Assembly (NCBI GenBank): GCA_036266835.1
Contig: DATAXD010000021.1
Coordinates: forward strand, 1 to 39,591
Length of the DNA: 39,591 nt
Direction: 5' to 3'
From: Galbitalea sp036266835
Lineage (GTDB): Bacteria > Actinomycetota > Actinomycetes > Actinomycetales > Microbacteriaceae
The first letter of the stretch is position 1; each line of letters starts with the position of its first letter. Positions 8,293 to 16,034 of the stretch are shown here, piece by piece. Made by a program: the position numbers and the translations under genes. The notes beneath the pieces are model-generated. The model was not told the origin of the DNA, made no database searches, and saw nothing but the letters and a program-made list of their open reading frames with translations.

Positions 8293-9516
8293 GTGGCTGC
8301 TCCCGCGCTCGACGAAACGTTCCGTCGGGAGTGGCCGCGCATTCTGGCCTCGGTGATCCGATTCACCGGGAGCCTTGAACTTGCCGAAGACGCCGTGCAG
8401 GAAGCCTTCGTGCGCGCAGCATCGTCCCGCGAGCGCGAACTTCTCATTAATCCCGCCGCGTGGGTAACCACTGTTGCGAAACGGATTGCGATCGACACGG
8501 TTCGGCGCGACGTGCGGATGCGGGAACGCTTGCCGCTGCTGGCATCCGAGGAGCAGCCGCAGCTACCGGACGAATCCCCGGGTGGCGACGACCGGCTGGG
8601 ACTCCTGTTCGTGACCTGCACACCCGCGCTTGCGCCGGAGACCCGGCTGGCGCTTGCCTTGCGATTCGTCTGCGGCGTGCCGACCGAGCAGATCGCCGAT
8701 GCGATGCTCGTGACCCACACGGCGATGAGCGCCCGGCTCACTCGCGCGAAGCGACAGATCGAGCGCGAGGGGATCCGGTTTGCGCCGACCGACGACGCCG
8801 ATCTGGATGAGCGCCTCGACGATGTGCTGAGCACCGTGCACCTGCTCTATACGATCGGCCACACCTCGCTCGATGGGGACGCACTCGAATCGCGCCCGGT
8901 CACCTCGAGCGCGATCGAACTTGCGGAGGCTCTGCGCCGGCTCGTGCCGGGCGATCGAGAAGTCGCCGGTTTGCTCGCTCTGCTGCTACTGACGGATGCC
9001 CGCTCCGGCGGGCGCATCGACCAGCGCGGCGAGGTGGTCACCCTCGAAAACGTCGACCGAACAGAGTGGGACGCGGAGCGCATCCGCACCGGGCTCGACC
9101 TGGCGACGCTCGCGTTGCCCGGCGGTGGACGATTCGCGCTCGAGGCCGGCATTTCCGGGCTTCACTCCCAGGCTCCGACTTGGGAACAGACGGATTGGCC
9201 CGCGGTGTGCGCGCTGTACGACCGTCTCGTGGAGCGCTGGCCGTCGCCATCCGCTCGGCTGGCCCGGATCGTCGCGCGCAGCTTCCTGCCGGGCGGTGCG
9301 CCGGCCGCGCTTGTCGAACTCGAACAACTCGACCTCGAGGGCGACGAAGCGGGAGCGGTCTCGCGCCAGGCAATTGCGGCGCGCGCCGATATCCTGCGCC
9401 GGCTTGGGCGCACAGCGGATGCCCGCGAAGCCTACGTGCGCGTGCGGTCCTACGAGCGCAACGGCCCCGTTCGCGACTACTACGGCCGACGCATCACCGA
9501 ACTCGACGGGTCGTGA
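8293..9516 (+). CDS. ECF42-group RNA polymerase sigma factor with C-terminal extension
   Basis: 407 residues from GTG 8293. A sigma-70 region 2 occupies about residues 5-80 (LELAEDAVQEAFVRA, WVTTVAKRIAIDTVRR) and region 4 about 115-165 (ALRFVCGVPTEQIADAMLV then a helix-turn-helix). A long C-terminal extension of about 240 residues follows (DUF6596 then TPR-like helices; HLLYTIGHTSLDGD, LLLLTDARSGGRIDQRGEVV), which is the hallmark of ECF42. No anti-sigma factor gene is adjacent, as usual for this group, where the C-terminal domain is needed for activity. It follows the DGPF gene by 55 nt. Confidence 0.9.
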   Translation: MAAPALDETFRREWPRILASVIRFTGSLELAEDAVQEAFVRAASSRERELLINPAAWVTTVAKRIAIDTVRRDVRMRERLPLLASEEQPQLPDESPGGDDRLGLLFVTCTPALAPETRLALALRFVCGVPTEQIADAMLVTHTAMSARLTRAKRQIEREGIRFAPTDDADLDERLDDVLSTVHLLYTIGHTSLDGDALESRPVTSSAIELAEALRRLVPGDREVAGLLALLLLTDARSGGRIDQRGEVVTLENVDRTEWDAERIRTGLDLATLALPGGGRFALEAGISGLHSQAPTWEQTDWPAVCALYDRLVERWPSPSARLARIVARSFLPGGAPAALVELEQLDLEGDEAGAVSRQAIAARADILRRLGRTADAREAYVRVRSYERNGPVRDYYGRRITELDGS

Positions 9517-9550
9517 CGGACTCTACTGTCAACAAGTCGCTGCTCTCGGT

Positions 9551-9591
9551 GGTCGAGTAGCGCTCGGCGCAGCCGAACGCGCATCGAGACC
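9551..9591. repeat. interspersed imperfect palindrome, copy 1
   Basis: 41-bp element opening GGTCGAGTAGCGC and closing CGCATCGAGACC, in the gap between two convergent genes. A second copy lies at 12964-12998. Such GGTCGAGTAGCG...CGTATCGAGACC units resemble short palindromic repeats that I recall in Microbacteriaceae intergenic DNA; their function is unclear. Here it could serve as a bidirectional terminator. Confidence 0.7.
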
Positions 9592-9605
9592 CACTCAACG
9601 AGCGA

Positions 9606-9863
9606 CTAGATGTCGTTCTCCGGCGTGGTCGCGGTGTGGCGCTGGTCCACTCGGCGACCGTCCGCATCGACGCCAGAAGTAACGGTCGTCACCGATTGAC
9701 GCTTACGCATCATCAAGACGATGCCGATGATGAAAACCACGACGCCAGCCGCCATCAGGATGTACCCGATCAGCGGCAGCGCCACCACATTGTTCGGCAG
9801 GTGGATCGCAAACGCCAGGATTGCGCCAACAACGAAGAGACCAATTCCTGTTCCTATGCTCAT
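9606..9863 (-). CDS. small membrane protein, DUF6458-type
   Basis: 85 residues from ATG 9863; a GTG start at 9872 would add three residues. Two membrane segments, IGLFVVGAILAFAIHL and YILMAAGVVVFIIGIVLMM, are followed by a charged tail ending TTPENDI. The opening MSIGTGIGLFVVGAILAFA is characteristic of the actinobacterial DUF6458 family, of unknown function. GGAG lies 10 nt before the ATG. It is divergent from leuB and convergent with the sigma factor gene. Confidence 0.8.
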   Translation of the reverse strand: MSIGTGIGLFVVGAILAFAIHLPNNVVALPLIGYILMAAGVVVFIIGIVLMMRKRQSVTTVTSGVDADGRRVDQRHTATTPENDI

Positions 9864-9934
9864 AACTTCCACGCTCCGCCCGTCGGCCCCCGGGCGGCAA
9901 GGGGTAGCGGTTCCGCGACCGGTACGGTAGAGGC

Positions 9935-10987
9935 ATGCCTCGCACTCACAGCATTGCCGTGATTCCCGGCGACGGGATCGGTCCGGAAGTCATGAAGGAG
10001 GCCGGGAAAGTCCTGCTTGCCGCCGCTCCGGATGGCGTCGAGTTCGTGCTCACCGAATACCCGTTCAGTGCCGCCCATTACCTCGCGACCGGCGACATCC
10101 TGAGCGATTCCGACCTCGACCAGCTGGCAAAACACGACGCCATTCTGCTCGGCGCCGTTGGAGGTGATCCGCGCGATCCGAAGCTTGCGGGCGGCATTAT
10201 CGAACGCGGCCTGCTCCTGAAGCTTCGATTCGCCTTCGACCACTACGTCAATCTGCGGCCTACGCAACTCTTCCCGAAGGTCGAGTCACCGCTGGCTAAC
10301 CCGGGAGACGTCGATTTTGTCGTCGTGCGAGAGGGCACTGAGGGTCCATACGTCGGCAACGGGGGAGTGATCCGAAGGGGCACTCCGCACGAGATCGCGA
10401 CCGAGGTATCCATCAACACCGCGTACGGGGTCGAACGAGTGGTTCGTTTCGGTTTCGAAACCGCGATGAAGCGACGCAAGAAACTCACACTGGTCCACAA
10501 AACGAACGTGCTGACGAACGCCGGAAGCCTCTGGCAGCGCACCGTCAATTCGATCTCTGCGGAGTATCCGGATGTGGCGGTCGACTACCTGCACGTCGAC
10601 GCCGCGACAATATTCCTGGTCACGAGCCCTGCCCGGTTCGACACGATCGTCACAGACAACCTGTTCGGCGACATCCTGACCGATCTGGCCGCCGCGATCA
10701 GCGGAGGCATCGGGCTGGCGGCCTCCGGCAATATCAACCCGGATGGCACCTTCCCGAGCATGTTCGAACCGGTGCACGGATCCGCTCCGGACATCGCCGG
10801 CCAGCAGAAAGCCGACCCAACCGCAGCGATCCTGTCAGTAGCTCTGCTGCTCGACCACCTCGGATACCCGGATGCGCAGGCCCGGCTGAGCGCTGCGGTC
10901 AGCGCCGATCTGGCCGAGCGCCCCGATGCGCCAAGGACGACTTCGGCCATCGGCGACGCAATTATTGCGCGTCTGTCGCAGAATTAG
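9935..10987 (+). CDS. leuB: 3-isopropylmalate dehydrogenase
   Basis: Oxidative decarboxylation of 3-isopropylmalate in leucine synthesis, NAD-dependent. 350 residues, the actinobacterial length. Motifs: IPGDGIGPEV at the N-terminus, VVREGTEGPYVG, the metal/substrate-binding DNLFGDILTDL and EPVHGSAPDIAG near the C-terminus. TACGGT at 9923-9928 lies exactly 6 nt before the ATG, consistent with a leaderless transcript. It is followed by ilvE after 25 nt on the same strand, so leucine synthesis and the final transamination are probably expressed together. Confidence 0.96.
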   Translation: MPRTHSIAVIPGDGIGPEVMKEAGKVLLAAAPDGVEFVLTEYPFSAAHYLATGDILSDSDLDQLAKHDAILLGAVGGDPRDPKLAGGIIERGLLLKLRFAFDHYVNLRPTQLFPKVESPLANPGDVDFVVVREGTEGPYVGNGGVIRRGTPHEIATEVSINTAYGVERVVRFGFETAMKRRKKLTLVHKTNVLTNAGSLWQRTVNSISAEYPDVAVDYLHVDAATIFLVTSPARFDTIVTDNLFGDILTDLAAAISGGIGLAASGNINPDGTFPSMFEPVHGSAPDIAGQQKADPTAAILSVALLLDHLGYPDAQARLSAAVSADLAERPDAPRTTSAIGDAIIARLSQN

Positions 10988-11012
10988 ACACAACGTAACG
11001 AAAGAGCACATC

Positions 11013-12125
11013 ATGGCAATCCAACTCCAGATGGCCCCAACGGACCTTCAGTTCCAGACCTTCAAGAACGAGAACGCCAAGACGCCCGCCGAGCGCGAGG
11101 CGATTCTTGCCGACCCGGGTTTCGGAAACTACTTCACCGACCACATGGTCGACATCTGCTGGTCGGAGGCGGGCGGCTGGCACCGCCCACGCGTGCAGCC
11201 CTATGGTCCGATCGCGATGGATCCTGCCGCTGCCGTCCTGCACTACGCCCAGGAGATCTTCGAGGGACTCAAGGCCTACCGACACGCCGATGGCAGCGTC
11301 TGGTCATTCCGTCCCGAGGCGAATGCGTATCGGATGCAGCGTTCGGCGCGTCGGCTCGCTCTGCCCGAGCTGCCGGTCGACTACTTCCTCGACTCGATCA
11401 AGCAGCTAGTGCGCAACGACATCGATTGGGTTCCCACTGGCGGCGAGAAGAGCCTGTACCTGCGTCCGTTCATGTTCGCCAAGGAGGCATTCCTCGGCGT
11501 GCGTGCAGCCAAGAAGGTCAACTACTACGTGATCGCCAGCCCGGCCGGTGCCTACTTCCCAGGCGGAGTTGCACCGGTCTCGATCTGGCTGTCGAGCGAG
11601 TACGCCCGGGCAGGTAAGGGCGGCACCGGTGCTGCAAAGACCGGCGGCAACTACGCCTCGTCGCTCATCGCGCAGCAGGAGGCATACAGCCACGGATGTG
11701 CGCAGGTGCTCTTTCTCGACTCCGAGGAGAACCAGTACCTCGAGGAACTCGGCGGGATGAACGTCGTGCTCGTCCACAAAGACGGCACCCTCATCACGCC
11801 CGAGTCCTCGAGCATCCTGGAGGGCATCACACTCGACTCGGTTCTGCAGCTGGCGCGCGATCGCGGGCTGGCGACCGAGATGCGTCGAGTCTCGATTCAC
11901 GAGTGGCGCGACGAGGCGGCGAGCGGCAACATTACGGAGGTGTTCGCGTGCGGAACCGCCGCAGTGATCACGCCGATCGCGGAGCTCAAGGCGGCGAATT
12001 TCTCGATCGGTTCGCCAGATGCTTCCGCGGGCGAACTGACCCTGTCGTTGCGCGAGGAACTGCTCGACATCCAGTACGGGCGCAAGGAAGACCCGCATGG
12101 CTGGATGATGCGGCTCGACGCTTAG
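11013..12125 (+). CDS. ilvE: branched-chain amino acid aminotransferase
   Basis: PLP-dependent fold-IV aminotransferase that makes valine, leucine and isoleucine from their oxo acids. 370 residues. The PLP-binding Lys is at residue 209 in GTGAAKTGGNYASSL; other family motifs are HYAQEIFEGLKAYR and LEELGGMNVVLV, and TEVFACGTAAVITPI near the C-terminus. ATG 11013 is chosen because the protein then begins MAIQLQMAPTDLQF and AAAGAG lies at 11001-11006; the open frame upstream overlaps leuB. Downstream of leuB, probably one transcript. Confidence 0.96.
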   Translation: MAIQLQMAPTDLQFQTFKNENAKTPAEREAILADPGFGNYFTDHMVDICWSEAGGWHRPRVQPYGPIAMDPAAAVLHYAQEIFEGLKAYRHADGSVWSFRPEANAYRMQRSARRLALPELPVDYFLDSIKQLVRNDIDWVPTGGEKSLYLRPFMFAKEAFLGVRAAKKVNYYVIASPAGAYFPGGVAPVSIWLSSEYARAGKGGTGAAKTGGNYASSLIAQQEAYSHGCAQVLFLDSEENQYLEELGGMNVVLVHKDGTLITPESSSILEGITLDSVLQLARDRGLATEMRRVSIHEWRDEAASGNITEVFACGTAAVITPIAELKAANFSIGSPDASAGELTLSLREELLDIQYGRKEDPHGWMMRLDA

Positions 12126-12168
12126 CAAGTTCCAAGGTTTACGCGGCAGTCGACTGTAAAGTCATCGG

Positions 12169-12945
12169 GTGAAGATCGCACGTTTCAGCACCGACGGTGA
12201 CCCTCGATTCGGAATCGTGGACGGCGATGACCTCGTGGTTCTCGCCGGAGACCCGCTGTTCAGCGGCTTCCAGACGACGGATGAGCGCGTCCCGATCGAG
12301 GAAGCGAAGCTGCTCGCACCGGTCATTCCTCGATCGAAGGTCGTGTGCGTCGGACTCAACTACACCGACCACAAGGACGACGTGCAGGTGGATGGCCCCG
12401 AAACTCCGCTGCTGTTTCTGAAGCCCAACACCTCGATCGTTGGGCCGGGCGACACCATCCAGCTTCCGCCGGTCGAAGGCCGGATAGTCCACGAGGGCGA
12501 GCTCGCCATCGTCATCGGGAGGATCGCCAAGCAGATCAAAGCAGAGGATTACGCGCACTACATCTTCGGCTACACGATTGCCAACGATGTCTCGGCCAGG
12601 GACATCATGTTCTCGGACGGCCAGTGGGCGCGAGCCAAGGGCTACGACACGTTTTGTCCGATCGGTCCGTTCATCGAAACCGAACTCGACACCTCGAATC
12701 TCGAGATCAGTACCTTCGTGGATGGCGAGCCGCGCCGACATGGCAGCACGAAGGACATGATTCACAAGATCCCCGAGATTGTGGCCTTCGCATCGGATGT
12801 GTGGACTCTGCTTCCGGGCGACCTCATCCTCACTGGAACGCCGGCCGGGCTGGGCGGATTCGTCGATGGCCAGACCGTAGACGTAACCATCGACGGCATC
12901 GGCACGCTCAGCAATCCCGCTCGCAATCGCGTAGAACTCGACTGA
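12169..12945 (+). CDS. fumarylacetoacetate hydrolase-family protein
   Basis: FAH-fold C-C bond hydrolase/isomerase of the group acting on 2-oxo acids such as hydroxymuconate derivatives and oxaloacetate. 258 residues. Metal ligands are Glu109 and Glu111 (HEGELAIVIG) and Asp140 (IANDVSARD), with PLLFLKPNTSIVGPGD and the C-terminal PGDLILTGTPAGLG. The substrate cannot be told from sequence. Start GTG 12169; TAAAGT (12157-12162) lies exactly 6 nt upstream, pointing to a leaderless mRNA. It begins 43 nt after ilvE but appears to have its own promoter. Confidence 0.9.
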   Translation: MKIARFSTDGDPRFGIVDGDDLVVLAGDPLFSGFQTTDERVPIEEAKLLAPVIPRSKVVCVGLNYTDHKDDVQVDGPETPLLFLKPNTSIVGPGDTIQLPPVEGRIVHEGELAIVIGRIAKQIKAEDYAHYIFGYTIANDVSARDIMFSDGQWARAKGYDTFCPIGPFIETELDTSNLEISTFVDGEPRRHGSTKDMIHKIPEIVAFASDVWTLLPGDLILTGTPAGLGGFVDGQTVDVTIDGIGTLSNPARNRVELD

Positions 12946-12963
12946 GCCCCACAGTGGTTCGCT

Positions 12964-12998
12964 GGTCGGGTAGCGCGCGAAGCACGCGTATCGAGACC
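12964..12998. repeat. interspersed imperfect palindrome, copy 2
   Basis: 35-bp element opening GGTCGGGTAGCGCGCG and closing CACGCGTATCGAGACC, related to the copy at 9551-9591. The inner arms GCGCG and CGCGT pair. It lies only 8 nt before the start codon of the next gene, so it falls in the untranslated leader or promoter of that gene. Confidence 0.7.
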
Positions 12999-13006
12999 GG
13001 CTGCCC

Positions 13007-14011
13007 ATGCTGAAACCACTCCCCGGCCTGCTCCTCGCCGCCGCCGGCGCCGCCGCCGGCTTCGGCATCCACACGGCGTTTCCCTGGTTCCCCTGGCTCA
13101 CCGCGTCGCTGGTCTTCGGCGTGCTCGCCGGGTGCGTCCCGCCGTTCCGGCCGTCGCTCGATGGAGCCTTTCAGTCGGGGCTGGCAATGGCGTCGCGTCG
13201 CGTCCTTCGTCTCGGCGTCGTCGTACTCGGTCTCCAATTGAGCCTCACCAATGTCCTGTCGCTCGGCTGGCTGACCATCGTCGCGATCGTCGTCCTCGTT
13301 GCCGTCAGCTTCACAATCACCTGGCTGATCGCGCGTGCGTTCCGGCTCGAGGGCGACCAGGCCGTGCTCTTTGCAGCCGGATTCTCGATCTGCGGCGTCT
13401 CGGCAGTCGGAGCGATGAGTGCTGCACGCGGCAGCGATCAGAAAGACACCGGCACGCCGATTGCGCTCGTCACCCTGTACGGCACGCTCGCGATCGTCGT
13501 TCTTCCCGCGCTCGCACCGATCTTCGGGCTTGGACCGCTGCAATTCGGCCACTGGGTCGGCGCGAGCGTGCACGATGTGGGTCAGGTCGTCGCCACGGCC
13601 CAGACGATGGGCACGATTGCGCTCGCGGCCGCCGTGGTCGTCAAACTCACGCGAGTTCTCATGCTGGCTCCGATGGTCGCGATCGCCTCCGTCCAGACTC
13701 GACGGCGCGGCTCTTCGACGAGTTCGCGGACCAGCGCTGGCAAGCAGCCCCCTATCGTGCCGCTCTTCATCATCGGATTCCTTGCCCTTGTTCTCGTACG
13801 CACCTTCGTACCGCTGCCAGAGATCGTGGTAGAAGATGCGGCTATCCTGCAGTCGATCCTGCTCGCCATGGCGCTGTTCGGGATCGGCGCATCCCTGCGA
13901 CTCGAGAAGCTCGTGCGGTCGGGCGCACGCGGTCTGGCCGCGGGTCTCACCTCCTGGATCGTGCTGCTTGGCCTCGGCCTGGGCATCGTTTGGATCGCGG
14001 GTCTCAGCTAG
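13007..14011 (+). CDS. YeiH/UPF0324-family membrane protein (putative sulfate exporter)
   Basis: 334 residues with about ten membrane segments. Family features are LASLVFGVLAG-like helices, RVLRLGVVVLGLQLSL, the conserved FSICGVSAVGAMSAA (about residues 126-140) and HDVGQVVATAQTMG (about 190-203). The UPF0324 family is annotated as putative sulfate exporters, with limited experimental support. A hydrophilic loop near 225-250 (QTRRRGSSTSSRTSAGKQ) is longer and more basic than expected. The start ATG 13007 follows a palindromic repeat and has no clear ribosome-binding site. Confidence 0.85.
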   Translation: MLKPLPGLLLAAAGAAAGFGIHTAFPWFPWLTASLVFGVLAGCVPPFRPSLDGAFQSGLAMASRRVLRLGVVVLGLQLSLTNVLSLGWLTIVAIVVLVAVSFTITWLIARAFRLEGDQAVLFAAGFSICGVSAVGAMSAARGSDQKDTGTPIALVTLYGTLAIVVLPALAPIFGLGPLQFGHWVGASVHDVGQVVATAQTMGTIALAAAVVVKLTRVLMLAPMVAIASVQTRRRGSSTSSRTSAGKQPPIVPLFIIGFLALVLVRTFVPLPEIVVEDAAILQSILLAMALFGIGASLRLEKLVRSGARGLAAGLTSWIVLLGLGLGIVWIAGLS

Positions 14012-14114
14012 CGTCCGCGCCGTAGATGGCACTGCAGTAAGACCTCTTTCGCTGTGCGTCGGAGCAGACTAACCTGTGCACAACGCCCTGCCTGCATCGA
14101 AATGGAATCCACGG

Positions 14115-15287
14115 ATGTCCGCACGCGCTCGCAAAAGGTCAGTGCTGTTCGCAATTGTCGCGCTCGTGTCGCTCGCTCTTACGGCTTGTGCGCCCGCCGT
14201 GCATCCGATTCTCACGTCACCGCCCAAGGTGCACATCACCGCGATCCCGCCAATTCCCTCGCCGACGCCGACACCAACTGCCGCGGTGTCGGGCCCGCCC
14301 GAACTAGTCGGTACGAGCTGCGCGCAGCTGGGCACGCCGACTCTGCTGAGCAATCTGTTCGCATCGCCCAAGGTAGCGGTCCAACCGTTTATCGACATCG
14401 AGGACAATGACCAACCAAACCTCAATCTCGCCTCCACGGTCTATCGTCAGCTCGGTGGACTCGCATGTGCCTGGGGGGATAGCCCGCACCTGTACACAGC
14501 GGCCCGCGTGGTCACGCTCGAAGTGGTGCCAAACGCGGAGGACGCTTTCTACGCCGCGCAGAACGCGCTGCTGAAAACCGACGATGGCCACAACGGTGTC
14601 ACCAAGAACGAACCGGTGTACGGAGACCAGGACTACATCGACTGCGCAACGCAGAGCGGCGAGTGCGTCTTCGATATCCAGGCGGGCAATTACTGGATCC
14701 ATATCGACGAATTTCGCACCGAGTACAGCGGCGCGCTCTACCCCGAGGATGCCGCCCAGACCGCGTTCGTGAGTTCCGTCGTCAAGATCATCCGGGCGCT
14801 TCCGGCCGCCGCGGCGCCCTGGACGGCGCCCGCTTCGATTGCGAAGCTTCCCGCGAATTGTGCGGGCGAGCTGACCGCCGCGGATGTCATTGCCGCGATG
14901 GGAGCCGGCGCGAACACGACCGCAAAAATCGGGTCCGCAGCCACGGCCTTCGACACCGCGATGTGGTCATCCGCTCACTTCAACGAGTGCTATTGGAAGG
15001 GACCGAAAGTCAATAACATTTCCACCGAGCTGGAGGTGGACATTCTGCCTGGCAGCGCCTGGGCCTGGTCGACCATGTCTCCGCCGGCGTCGACGCCCGC
15101 AGACAGTCTCGTCCCGCTCTCGGGGATCGGTGACGCCGCGATCGGAGGCTGTAACTCCCTTCAGATGCAGTGCTCGGTGTATGTCGAGGTCGACGCCTCG
15201 TGGTTCGACGTGAATCTTGAATCGCCCAAGGCGACCCTCGCCACCGCGGAGACGGTCGCGCAGGACATCGTGACCGCCGCGAGCTAA
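14115..15287 (+). CDS. secreted lipoprotein, unknown function
   Basis: 390 residues from ATG 14115. A signal sequence RSVLFAIVALVSLALTAC has a lipobox LTAC with Cys25 as the lipidated residue, then a Pro/Thr-rich linker (PPIPSPTPTPTAAVSG). The mature part seems two-lobed: each half starts with a Cys (TSCAQLG; ANCAGEL) and holds a conserved-looking CAW/CYW (LACAWGDS; NECYWKGP), suggesting a duplicated DUF3558-like fold; this is inference. A GTG at 14076 is in frame, but TAACCT at 14070-14075 would put transcription start near 14082, so ATG 14115 is preferred. Confidence 0.8.
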   Translation: MSARARKRSVLFAIVALVSLALTACAPAVHPILTSPPKVHITAIPPIPSPTPTPTAAVSGPPELVGTSCAQLGTPTLLSNLFASPKVAVQPFIDIEDNDQPNLNLASTVYRQLGGLACAWGDSPHLYTAARVVTLEVVPNAEDAFYAAQNALLKTDDGHNGVTKNEPVYGDQDYIDCATQSGECVFDIQAGNYWIHIDEFRTEYSGALYPEDAAQTAFVSSVVKIIRALPAAAAPWTAPASIAKLPANCAGELTAADVIAAMGAGANTTAKIGSAATAFDTAMWSSAHFNECYWKGPKVNNISTELEVDILPGSAWAWSTMSPPASTPADSLVPLSGIGDAAIGGCNSLQMQCSVYVEVDASWFDVNLESPKATLATAETVAQDIVTAAS

Positions 15288-15360
15288 CCGCACTGCGCTA
15301 GAGTGCTGCAGAGCCTGAGTCTTCGTCAGGTTCCTTCATTCTCGCTAGTCAGGAGCACAC

Positions 15361-15987
15361 GTGAAGCTTCACACTCTGGGCGCTTCGATCGCCGTCTCGG
15401 CTTTGATTTCACTCGCGCTCGTGGGATGCACCGCCTCGAAGTCGACGGTGTCTGCCGTGGCTGCGAGTTGCTCGCCCGCGACCGCCCAGTACTTCTGGGG
15501 CAAGCGCACGCGCACAACGGATGTCCCGCTGGGCGTGCATATCCTGACCTACAGTTCCGGCGGATCGATGCAGCTCGACGAGCCGAAAACGTTCTCAGTA
15601 GAGCCGAGCTACACCGCGTCCGCGCTGGTCGCGCTGTCCCGGGACTCTCGCACCAGCGTGGCGAGCTGGCGAGGCGCCATCCTCGATCGTGCGCGCAAGC
15701 TGCCGACCATGGGCGCCTGGTATGGGGCCACCGTTCCTCTCGGCAAGAACTTTGTGGAGATCTCGAAACCGCGAGACGGTCGCTACGTCGTCGAGGTGGG
15801 CGAGAACCAGTTCGAGTTTCCCTTCGCCGTGACGTGTGGAGCGGACGATCCGGTCACGGGAACGATTACGGCGGCGGTCACCGGTGGCAAGGCGGGCTAT
15901 GCCATCCGTTGCGGCGCCGCGCTCAGCGCAAACGATAAGAAAAACGCAGCCACCCTGGTTGCATTGAAATACTGCGCCACGTCCTGA
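15361..15987 (+). CDS. lipoprotein, unknown function
   Basis: 208 residues from GTG 15361, with AGGAG at 15351-15355. Signal sequence LGASIAVSALISLALVGC with lipobox LVGC, Cys23. The mature protein has several further Cys residues (ASCSP, VTCGAD, IRCGAA, KYCATS) that could form disulfides outside the membrane. I do not recognise the family. It follows another unknown lipoprotein on the same strand, separated by 73 nt. Confidence 0.8.
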   Translation: MKLHTLGASIAVSALISLALVGCTASKSTVSAVAASCSPATAQYFWGKRTRTTDVPLGVHILTYSSGGSMQLDEPKTFSVEPSYTASALVALSRDSRTSVASWRGAILDRARKLPTMGAWYGATVPLGKNFVEISKPRDGRYVVEVGENQFEFPFAVTCGADDPVTGTITAAVTGGKAGYAIRCGAALSANDKKNAATLVALKYCATS

Positions 15988-16034
15988 CCTGGCGAATCGG
16001 GGCCCCGGTTTGCCGTCGGTAGAATCGGGAGGCC

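Noticed and set aside
7851..8834. 327-residue minus-strand frame over the DGPF and sigma genes
   Set aside because: Ser/Arg-rich shadow of two genes with diagnostic motifs.
12139..13101. 320-residue minus-strand frame over the FAH-family gene
   Set aside because: No recognisable domain; the plus strand carries conserved metal-binding residues and a leaderless start.
12908..14032. 374-residue open frame antisense to the YeiH-like gene
   Set aside because: Low-complexity, highly charged translation typical of the antisense strand of GC-rich membrane protein genes.
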